Of a stretch of 11,892 bases of DNA, positions 1-6,900 are shown in pieces. The notes beneath the pieces are model-generated. The model did no database searches, was not told the origin of the DNA, and was given only the letters and a program-made list of their open reading frames with translations. Position 1 is the stretch's first letter. Each line of letters begins with the position of its first letter. The translations under genes and the position numbers were made by a program. The stretch lies in NCBI GenBank assembly GCA_007134175.1, contig SLLF01000318.1, positions 1 through 11,892 on the forward strand, given 5' to 3'. This stretch comes from Kiritimatiellia bacterium (GTDB lineage: Bacteria > Verrucomicrobiota > Kiritimatiellia > SLAD01).

Positions 1-373
1 CGCCGGTGGGAAAGAACACTTCGGCATGCGGCATAATCCAAGGGTAGCCGAAAAGCCCCTTGTAGGTCACCAGTTCGAAACCCAGCGAGGCATCACCGAT
101 ACCACTTTCCCTATCGCCGAAATCAGGATCAATGGTCCGATAGGGCAATTTACCAAAGACCACTAAATCCCTCAAAAGGGTATATCGCATATAGGGAATC
201 ACGGCAATTTCGTCCGCCAGGTCCCGCTCCAAGTAAACGACCTCTGTGCCGATCTCTGCTTGTAGCAGGCGAGGCACACGGTTTTCCTTAGTCAAAGCGG
301 TCCGCACGGAACTAGCCTGCGCCGCGCCTGCCACGATGATAGCCAACGTCAAAATAATCCATTTCTTGTTCAT
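1..373 (-). CDS. outer-membrane beta-barrel-like protein, N-terminal part (runs off left edge)
   Basis: Partial gene: 124 codons from the start run off the window's left edge. The ATG at 373-371 has a good ribosome-binding site, AAGGAG at 385-380, six bases upstream. The product begins with a signal peptide (MNKKWIILTLAIIVAGAAQA, cleavage expected after AQA) and continues with alternating strands: Y-M-R-Y-T-L-L-R-D-L-V-V-F-G-K-L-P-Y, then G-I-G-D-A-S-L-G-F-E-L, then a strand ending F-F-P-T-G. A 'GlGD.slG' turn followed by a '.lPTG' turn is typical of the Phenol_MetA_deg/transporter family of outer-membrane barrels. I infer an outer-membrane barrel of that type, with unknown substrate. G+C is about 54% by my count, lower than the neighbouring genes. 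The start lies 76 bp after the stop of the membrane protein at 450-2090 and could share its transcript. Other barrel families remain possible because only the N-terminus is visible. Confidence 0.8.
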   Translation of the reverse strand, partial: MNKKWIILTLAIIVAGAAQASSVRTALTKENRVPRLLQAEIGTEVVYLERDLADEIAVIPYMRYTLLRDLVVFGKLPYRTIDPDFGDRESGIGDASLGFELVTYKGLFGYPWIMPHAEVFFPTG

Positions 374-449
374 CTCATGCTCCTTGTTATGGTTAATCAG
401 GATGCCAGCTTGGAATCTAGCGCATCCGTACCTGAAAATCTACTAAAAA

Positions 450-2090
450 CTACAGGACTCCTGCCGTGGCGTCGATGACCAGCAACGGTTGCCCCGGCGC
501 GGCATCCGGCGGGGGCCACAACTGCTGCGGTTCAGCGAGCCACTGCGTGTGAACCTGATGGGCCGGTGCCCAGAGCAGTGCGGCCGTGGGCGGATGGCGC
601 AGGTGGCCCAGATAATGGGTCAGTCGCTCCAGGTCAAAACCACCCTCTGCGTCGATACTGGCGAGCAGGCGGGGGCTCCATTCGCCCGTCAAGTCCACTA
701 CTGCCACCCGATGTTGCCAAACCAGCCAGCCGGGTTGGTCGGTAATAAAGCGGTCACGGTTGAGTCCTTCGGCCAACAGGATGTCACTTATTGCACGGCG
801 TGTCTCCGCCTGGTTGCGGAGCGTCGCGGTGTGATTACGGACGAATGTTGCCTGGCTGATCAACGCCTCGCCCAACAGCAAGGTGCCGGCTACGCCCCAC
901 CAGACCGCAAACAGACGGTGCTCCGACCAGCCGGGCAGGCGGTGCAGCAGGCGGTTACCGAATTGAAACGGCAAGTAAACCACACCGTAAGCCGCCAGCA
1001 AGAGCAGGAAGGGTGCCGTGGCAACCGCCAGCACGGGCCCGGAGGATCCCCCCATATAGGGGTACAGCGGAATCCACAGCACCCAGGCCACGAGCGGCAG
1101 CAGGCCCAAAACGGTATAATGCCGGAAGCGCTCCGTATGCCGGGCCTGCCCCGCAATAAGCACCATTCCGATCACAGCCAGAACGACACTGATGGGACCG
1201 CCCGGCAGCACGGCGTTTCGCCATAACGCCGCGACTTCGCTCACACCCATCTGCATCCAGTGGCTGGTCGCGTGCCAACCGGCAGCCGGACCCGCCTCGA
1301 TCCAGATATCGGCGGCCAGCGGCGCATGCGGTAGCCGGGGCCACGGCACCTCCACCACCCGCTGGTTCCAAGCCAGCATCGGCAACGTACACAAGGCCAG
1401 AAACAGCAAGCCGTTCAACCCGCGCAAGGCCACGGCCATGGGCGACAACCGCTCCTCACCGGGCAGCCAAGCCAACGCCCCGGTATGCAGCCAAAGGGCA
1501 AGCCATACCACGACCAGTTCCACGCGCACCCACATGGCCATCGCGATCAGCACGGTTGCCGAAAAAGGCAACCCCCGACCGCGCCGCGCCAAGTCGGCAA
1601 TGTGGCGCTGTACGGCCGCCACAATCAAGACCATGGCCAGGGCCTGACTCGTCCCGGAAAAACTCGCGCGATACAGCAACGGGGTCAGTAAGGCGTAGGC
1701 CGCCGTAAAGCCAATGCATACTGGATACGGGAAAAGTCTTTCAGCTAACCCCTGCAACAGCAGTAGACTCAGCCCCACTCCTGCCAGCCCGAACAGCAGC
1801 GCAACCGTCAGGTCGTCACCCAGTCGCCGTACGCCCAGGGCCAGTAATCCCCGCCATGCCACATCGCCCACCATGGGGATGGGTGCGCTGGCGTGCCAAT
1901 GGTAGGCCTGCGCGGTTTGAATCGAGCGAGCCATTACCAAGTGCCGGTAGGGCTCATCACCTGGGAAAAGGCGCTCTCCGGCTTCCTGGCGAAACCGAAA
2001 TTCCAACGTGGCAAAGAGCACGACCAGAAAAATCAGGGGCAAACACCAGGCGGTCCCCCGCTGTAATTGCCATTTGGTTAGCTTGATCAT
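450..2090 (-). CDS. polytopic membrane protein, GT-C glycosyltransferase-like
   Basis: This 546-residue integral membrane protein has about ten hydrophobic segments, roughly at residues 14-30, 95-112, 122-139, 147-160, 178-207, 224-240, 300-313, 325-346, 352-375 and 393-411. An acidic pair in the first extracytoplasmic loop (G-D-E-P-Y-R-H, D45/E46) resembles the acidic first-loop motif of GT-C lipid-linked-sugar transferases (PMT/GT39, ArnT-like). The C-terminal soluble part (about 412-546) has I-T-D-Q-P-G-W-L-V-W followed by R-V-A-V-V-D-L-T, a pattern also common in that superfamily. I infer a sugar transferase acting at the periplasmic face. Donor and acceptor cannot be read, and some members of this fold are orphans without proven activity. 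The start follows the SH3 protein's stop by 27 bp, so co-transcription is likely. The ribosome-binding site is weak (GGAAT well upstream), which may indicate coupling to the upstream gene. Confidence 0.82.
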   Translation of the reverse strand: MIKLTKWQLQRGTAWCLPLIFLVVLFATLEFRFRQEAGERLFPGDEPYRHLVMARSIQTAQAYHWHASAPIPMVGDVAWRGLLALGVRRLGDDLTVALLFGLAGVGLSLLLLQGLAERLFPYPVCIGFTAAYALLTPLLYRASFSGTSQALAMVLIVAAVQRHIADLARRGRGLPFSATVLIAMAMWVRVELVVVWLALWLHTGALAWLPGEERLSPMAVALRGLNGLLFLALCTLPMLAWNQRVVEVPWPRLPHAPLAADIWIEAGPAAGWHATSHWMQMGVSEVAALWRNAVLPGGPISVVLAVIGMVLIAGQARHTERFRHYTVLGLLPLVAWVLWIPLYPYMGGSSGPVLAVATAPFLLLLAAYGVVYLPFQFGNRLLHRLPGWSEHRLFAVWWGVAGTLLLGEALISQATFVRNHTATLRNQAETRRAISDILLAEGLNRDRFITDQPGWLVWQHRVAVVDLTGEWSPRLLASIDAEGGFDLERLTHYLGHLRHPPTAALLWAPAHQVHTQWLAEPQQLWPPPDAAPGQPLLVIDATAGVL

Positions 2091-2117
2091 GCTCGTATTC
2101 CGCGGACGTACAAGGCG

Positions 2118-2975
2118 TCAGGGCATGGTTAAAATAATGGACTGCGGCACCAGGACCGGGTGGCGCGCACCCTGAACCCAGTATTCGCGTCCGCTGATCC
2201 GCACCGCGCGGCCCAGCAAGGCATGTAGCTGTTCTTCGTTTCCTTTTACATAGCAGATGGTTTCGATAATCGGTCCGCGCGACCGGGTCAGCCGATAGCG
2301 GCTGGGCCGACCCAGCACGAAGCCCGCCGGCCGCAACGTGCCTTCGCGCTCCACCAGATCGCCCTGCCCATCCAGCGGAATCAAATCTAAATCCGGCGGT
2401 GGTGGCACCCGAGTGGGACGCTCGACGCTGGGTGGAGCGGGCCGGGTCGGTACAGCGGGCGTCTCCTCCACCATGGGTGATTCGGGTTCCGGTGCCGGTT
2501 CACGCGGGGCCACTGCTTCCGCCTGGGGTGGTGGCGGTTCGGCTACAGGTTCCGGCAATTCGACGAATTCCCGTGCTATCCAGACCTTGGCGTTGGTTGG
2601 CGCGGCGATACCCACCCACTCGGCAAAGGTGTCGCGCTTGACCACCTCAGCGCCACGCTCGAGACGAGCCACGACGGCGTGGTTAATGCCGGGTCCCGCC
2701 CGCACATTCAACCGCGGAGCCGCGACCTCGGTTCCTTCCAAAAAATCGCTGTGCACCCAGAAAATGATATCAGCGGGTGGCCGTACGGCCACCCACTCCT
2801 CCTCGACAACGATCACGCTAAGTTGATCGTTGCGCTGAACTTGTCCCACCACCTCCCCCCGCAACTGGGGTTCCGCACGGAGATTGACGCGGTTGCCCAC
2901 CACGCGCGCCGTTTCCGCGCCCGGCACCGTCAAGGCCCAGCACGTCATGGCCAAGATGATTAATAATCTCTTCAT
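2118..2975 (-). CDS. exported protein with two bacterial SH3 domains and a proline-rich linker
   Basis: This 285-residue protein has a clear signal peptide (cleavage near G19-A20/E21). Two SH3_3-type domains follow: one at about 23-80 with N-L-R-A-E-P at 31-36, and one at about 84-140 with N-V-R-A-G-P-G at 90-96. A Pro/Glu/Ala-rich linker (about 141-200) leads to a compact C-terminal domain (about 204-285) rich in beta-strand pattern, with R-I-S-G-R-E-Y-W-V-Q near 259-268. Bacterial SH3 domains usually bind peptidoglycan or peptides, so a periplasmic, wall-associated role is inferred. I do not recognise the C-terminal domain; its 'V.G.eY...G...PV' layout suggests a small beta-barrel. The ATG is preceded by GGAGG (2986-2982) at six-base spacing, which fixes the start. 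It is the first of the minus-strand envelope genes, downstream of a repeat-rich spacer. No enzymatic motif is visible. Confidence 0.9.
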   Translation of the reverse strand: MKRLLIILAMTCWALTVPGAETARVVGNRVNLRAEPQLRGEVVGQVQRNDQLSVIVVEEEWVAVRPPADIIFWVHSDFLEGTEVAAPRLNVRAGPGINHAVVARLERGAEVVKRDTFAEWVGIAAPTNAKVWIAREFVELPEPVAEPPPPQAEAVAPREPAPEPESPMVEETPAVPTRPAPPSVERPTRVPPPPDLDLIPLDGQGDLVEREGTLRPAGFVLGRPSRYRLTRSRGPIIETICYVKGNEEQLHALLGRAVRISGREYWVQGARHPVLVPQSIILTMP

Positions 2976-3038
2976 ACGCCCCCTCCATTCGTCGTCATTG
3001 TGACCGTGACCCGCCGATAAATCCAGCGAAAATTCCGA

Positions 3039-3096
3039 CCGGGTGGCGCTTTCCGTGCGCCCCTTCTGGGTTGGCTACAAGCCATAAGCCACCCGG
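3039..3096. repeat. inverted repeat, 9-bp perfect arms
   Basis: CCGGGTGGC (3039-3047) pairs with GCCACCCGG (3088-3096) around a 40-base loop. With a two-base bulge the stem extends through CTT/AAG. A smaller hairpin, GGCT-ACA-AGCC, lies inside at 3073-3083. It sits about 64 bp upstream of the SH3 gene start. It has no U tract on either strand, so it is not a classical terminator. It is more likely part of the repeat mosaic or a processing/protection structure in the minus-strand transcript. Confidence 0.45.
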
Positions 3097-3113
3097 CGAG
3101 AACGGGGGGGCTC

Positions 3114-3392
3114 GCCCGCATTTCTCACGGGGCGCCCCACGGCCTTGCGTGCCACGCCGTAGCCCGGCGAAGGAGGGTGCCGCGGGAGCCAAACTTCCTC
3201 AAGCTATTCCACTGCACGTAGCGGAAAGAGCCCGATTTGTGCGAGAAAGGAGCTATACTCCTATGCTCGCTCATTCCGGGCTCACTCTGGCCGCAGCCTG
3301 TAGCCAGCCTAAACTCCCGCTCCGTCCGCACAAGGCGGACGGGGGCGCACCGATGCAGCAAATTGACCGGCATTCGGGTGAGAAATGCGGGC
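3114..3392. repeat. 279-bp unit bounded by perfect 15-bp inverted repeats (MITE-like)
   Basis: GCCCGCATTTCTCAC at 3114-3128 is the exact reverse complement of GTGAGAAATGCGGGC at 3378-3392. The match stops abruptly on both sides. The enclosed DNA contains an 82-codon minus-strand ORF (3373-3125) that nearly fills it; its product is Arg-rich and I recognise no family. The right terminal repeat touches the last base of the stop codon of the SpoIIAA-like gene. I see no convincing target-site duplication (flanks GGCTC and TAGGC). Size, terminal repeats and intergenic location suit a miniature inverted-repeat element or the remnant of an insertion sequence. That is inference, since only one copy is in view. 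Confidence 0.5.
3322..3342 (-). terminator. strong GC hairpin downstream of the SpoIIAA-like gene
   Basis: CCGTCCGC (3322-3329), a five-base loop, and GCGGACGG (3335-3342) form a perfect 8-bp stem about 50 bp after the stop codon of the minus-strand gene at 3392-3781. In the direction of transcription the stem is followed by AGCGGGAGTTT rather than a clean U run. A rho-independent terminator is therefore only possible, and the hairpin may simply belong to the inverted-repeat unit that encloses it. Confidence 0.35.
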
Positions 3393-3781
3393 TAGGCCAA
3401 TTGTGGCGTGTTCGGATTGTTCGTCTCCACCCACTTTGCGGCGGACTCCACGTCCGCGAAGACTTCGATTTTGAACAGCGGGGCAGGTATCGTTTCCCGG
3501 TACAACTTGACCATTTCCCGCTGGAGCCTATCGGCCACGACGACCGCCGTGGGAGCACCTTTGAAGACCGGTGGAATGGTGTCAACCGCCGTGGTGGCGA
3601 TATCGCCGAATTCGACCAAGGGCACCACCACCCCCTCACCCAGTATCCAGATGTCCGGCACTTCCTTGTGGGGGTCCAAGCGGCGCAGCTCCATAATAGC
3701 CTGGATCGCATCCCATTTGGACACGTCACCCCAAAGGTCCACCCGCTGATAGCCGTTCTCCCCTTCAATCTTGTAAGGCAT
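3392..3781 (-). CDS. SpoIIAA-like / STAS-type small protein
   Basis: A 129-residue soluble protein from ATG 3781-3779. The order of elements fits the SpoIIAA-like (DUF3478-type, STAS-fold) family: an N-terminal strand region (M-P-Y-K-I-E-G then R-V-D-L-W-G-D-V), a helix (W-D-A-I-Q-A-I-M-E-L-R-R), a central strand P-D-I-W-I-L, then A-V-V-V-A-D-R-L-Q-R-E-M-V-K-L-Y and a C-terminal F-K-I-E-V-F-A-D-V-E-S-A-A-K-W-V. The 'vF.d...A..W' ending is a hallmark of that family. Its members are usually cytoplasmic and of unproven role, and no catalytic residues are expected. Start choice: an AGGGGA lies ten bases upstream of 3781, and the family normally begins here. ATG 3829-3827 would add 16 residues, and a TTG at 3844 is less likely. 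It is transcribed divergently from the protease gene. The stop TAG overlaps the last base of the inverted repeat ending at 3392. Confidence 0.75.
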   Translation of the reverse strand: MPYKIEGENGYQRVDLWGDVSKWDAIQAIMELRRLDPHKEVPDIWILGEGVVVPLVEFGDIATTAVDTIPPVFKGAPTAVVVADRLQREMVKLYRETIPAPLFKIEVFADVESAAKWVETNNPNTPQLA

Positions 3782-3837
3782 AACTGCTTTATCCCCTAAA
3801 AATTCGTACCCATTAAGGTCATTTTCCATGCAACACT

Positions 3838-3867
3838 TCGACAAAAAAAAGTATGTTTTTTTATTCT
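3838..3867 (+). promoter_or_regulatory. candidate sigma70-type promoter for the protease operon
   Basis: TCGACA (3838-3843, five of six to TTGACA) and TATTCT (3862-3867, four of six to TATAAT) are separated by 18 bases, about 105 bp upstream of the protease ATG. The spacer is dominated by an A8 run (3843-3850) and a T7 run (3856-3862), in sharp contrast to the GC-rich surroundings. The same A/T block could also serve the divergent SpoIIAA-like gene, where matches are weaker (CATACT at 3855-3850 on the minus strand). This is sequence-only inference, and sigma factor preferences in this group may differ. Confidence 0.4.
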
Positions 3868-3972
3868 ATGGAACAAGCCGTCACATGGGAAGTCCGAAAA
3901 TGAGCGGATGTGGCGACTTGTTTCCAGCGGACTCAGGGCGTACGGTTGGCGCAGGAGAATGTAAGGCGAAGG

Positions 3973-6900
3973 ATGAAATACGCGCTTAGAGCAGCTGCTA
4001 TCTGCCTGGCTGTTGGGCTGTTACTCGCAGGAGCCGTCCTGTTTTTTTCCAGGGCGGCCGGACCGGCCACCTCGCACAAGGAGGATTCGGTGCGGCCGGT
4101 GGCGGGCCGTGAACCTTCAACGTCGCTCGACCACGACCATAGGTCCGCTCCACGCCCGGACAGCCCGGCCGATGATGGTCAATCGGCGGAAGCGGACGCT
4201 CCGTTGCCGCGCGGCGCAAGGCGCAGCGCTCCCGTGCCCGGAACCGCCGCGGAACCACACGTCCCCCGCCGGGGGCGGCTGGCTGATCCGGACTATCGTG
4301 CGCACCGGATGGCCGAGCAGGAAGCGCGTCAACAGGCGGCCATGGAGCGTGCCCGCGACTGGGCGCGGCGGACGGGGCAACCGATGCGCATGGAGACCAA
4401 CGGGGTCACGCTGGTCCTGGTAGATTACACCGATGAACACGGCCCCATCTACCGGACCACGCGCAATGTGACCGCCGCCATGTCCACCGCTACGGATGTC
4501 CTGCATAATCATCCCTACCTGCTGGATGGGGCGGGCTGGACAGCCGGCATATGGGACGGCGGATCCGTCCGGACGTCGCATACGGAATTTGTCACAGAGC
4601 GGGTGACCAATATGGAGCCCGACGAGCCCGTCAACTGGCACGCCACCCACGTCGCCGGCACCATGATTGCGCGTGGGGCCTTTGAGGATGCGCGCGGCAT
4701 GGCCCCTGCCGGACAATTGGAGGCCTACGATTTCCACTCCGACCTTGCTGAAATGACCGCGCGCGCCATGGCCGCGCCCGACGAGGATGATCAGTTTCAG
4801 GTATCCAACCACTCGTATGGGTTTCGCGCCGGCTGGGACGGGAGCTGGTGGTACGGGACCTGGACTCCAGGGGTGCAAGAGTCGGACTATTTCGGCCCCT
4901 ATTCCTCCTGGGATGCCGATTACGATCAACTCTTATACGAAGCGCCGTACTACCTCCCCTTCTTCGCCGCCGGCAACGACCGCAACGACACCGCCCCCGC
5001 TCCCGGCCAGCCTTTTTCTTACTGGAGCGGGGGGGGCTGGCAAAGCACGACCTACGACCCGGCCATCCACCCGTTCGACGACGGATGGAAACAAGGCGGT
5101 TACAATACCGTCACGTTTGGCAGCACCGCCAAGAACATCATGCTGGTCGGCGCGGTGGATGCCGCGCTAGCCGATGGCCTCCGGGATCCTGGCGCCGCCG
5201 CCATGAGCCCCTTCAGCGCCTGGGGCCCCACCGACGACGGCCGTATTAAACCAGATGTGGTCGCGGTCGGGGTGGACGTGCTGTCCAGTCATTCCCAGAG
5301 CGATTTAGCCTATGCCTGGTCCAGCGGGACCAGCATGGCCGCGCCTAATGCGTCCGGCTCCGCGCTGCTCCTGCTGGAGCGCTACGATCAGTTGTTCCCC
5401 GGACAACGCATGTGGTCCAGCACCTTGCGCGGACTGATCATCCACACCGCCGACTCGCTGGAGGGGACGGGGCCGAACTACAGGCACGGATGGGGGCTAA
5501 TAAATGCGCAGGCCGCCGCTGACCACCTGACCGCTCACGCGGCAGACCCCACCGCCCATCATTTGGTTGAGGCGGTGATAACCCCCGACGACCCTGAACA
5601 CGAGTTCCCTGTTTTCTGGCCCGGGGAAGACCCGATAACGGCCACGTTGGCCTGGACCGATCCGCCTGGTCCTGACGGCTGGTGGGGACTAAACATCACG
5701 AATACCGTGCTGGTCAACGATCTGGACCTGCGCCTTGTTGGCCCGGACGGGCATATTCATGAACCATGGATTCTTGATCCGGAAGACCCTGCCGCGCCGG
5801 CCACAACGGGCGACAACATTCGTGACAACGTCGAACAGGTATGGATCGCGGAACCGACCGATACCGGGGTGTACACGGTACGCGTGCAGTTCAAAGGCGA
5901 TCTGTACGACGGACAACAGCATTATTCCCTACTGATCAGCGGCGCGGAATCAGTGGAACTTAATGTCGTTCACGAGCCGCTGCTCAATCTACATACCAAT
6001 CAGTTTCCCATCACGCTCACCGCGCAGATTGATCCGCCGGAACTCGTTGACCTCGATGCTTCCGGGCTCTGGTGGAACACCACCGGCGACGAGGAGGCCT
6101 TTGACCGCATCGCCTGGGAACCCGCCGGGAATGCATGGTTCACCGCCGAAATTCCGCCCCAGCCGGAGGGCACCCGTATCTACTATTACCTCGACCTCGT
6201 ATCCATCCTGGGAACGTCGTATCTGCTGCCCGCCGGAGCCCCGGCCGAACTTCATGCGTTCGACATCACCACCGAGGTGGATTTGACCGTGACCGGGATA
6301 CCCGAACCGCTGGGAACCGTTGAGCCGGACTACGGGCTCACCACCTGGGCCGCCGGGAATACGATTATCGCGGTGGCCGAAGAAACGACACCGCCGACAG
6401 ACGGTCAACGCTACCGCAACGCTGGCTGGGAAGGATCGGGATCGGTTCCGGCAGCGGGGGATGCAACCACCGTGTCGTTCGTTATCAACGAACCTTCAAC
6501 CCTTGCCTGGCAATGGACCAAACAGTTTGCCCTGGAGCAATCATCCGCCGTGGTGGCACCCCTTAATAAAACGACGTGGTGGGATGACGGGACCGCAGCG
6601 GAAACCACACTGGCACCGGCGGCGGTGGACGTGGACGATGAGGAATACCGGTTTATCGAATGGCAAATCGACGGGACGCGGGCGGCGGACGCGACGGGCG
6701 GTGTGGCCATGAATCCGGCTATCCTTTTAACGATGACGAACGCCGTCCACGCCGAGGCGATCTACCTGCCGGCGGCCCAGGACACGGACGGGAATGGCCT
6801 GCCCGATTGGTGGCAGCTCCACTATTTCGGAACGCTGGGGGTCGATCCCGACGCGGATGCGGATGGTGACGGTTTCACCAATCGGGACGAATATCTGGAC

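Larger units (their letters stand above)
2976..3391. other. 416-bp repeat-rich intergenic region
   Basis: This stretch lies between the stop of the SpoIIAA-like gene and the start of the SH3 gene, both on the minus strand. It holds several perfect inverted repeats and palindromes: CCGGGTGGC at 3039-3047 with GCCACCCGG at 3088-3096; GGCGAG at 3095-3100 with CTCGCC at 3111-3116; the palindrome GGGGCGCCCC at 3129-3138; a hairpin at 3322-3342; and the 15-bp inverted repeat 3114-3128/3378-3392. A related imperfect pair is 3069-3083 and 3295-3309 (12 of 15 bases, inverted). I see no convincing conserved protein, tRNA or riboswitch here. It reads as a mosaic of dispersed non-coding repeats. Confidence 0.7.

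Noticed and set aside
400..427. GGATGC/GCATCC inverted repeat in the gap before the barrel gene
   Set aside because: A six-base stem with a 16-base loop and no U tract is within chance expectation.
489..1226. 245-codon plus-strand ORF opposite the membrane protein
   Set aside because: It is antisense to a gene with clear transmembrane segments and has low-complexity Gln/Arg-rich composition without a family pattern.
3125..3373. 82-codon ORF as a genuine protein-coding gene
   Set aside because: It lies wholly within the inverted-repeat unit, has no recognisable family and no clear ribosome-binding site. I keep it as part of the repeat and do not call it a gene.
3891..3933. AGTCCG/CGGACT inverted repeat in the protease leader
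   Set aside because: Six-base arms 31 bases apart without further pairing. Too weak to call a regulatory structure.
3910..3972. GTG start giving a 1849-residue protease
   Set aside because: It places 21 polar, basic residues before a clean signal sequence. ATG 3973 has a ribosome-binding site and begins the signal directly.
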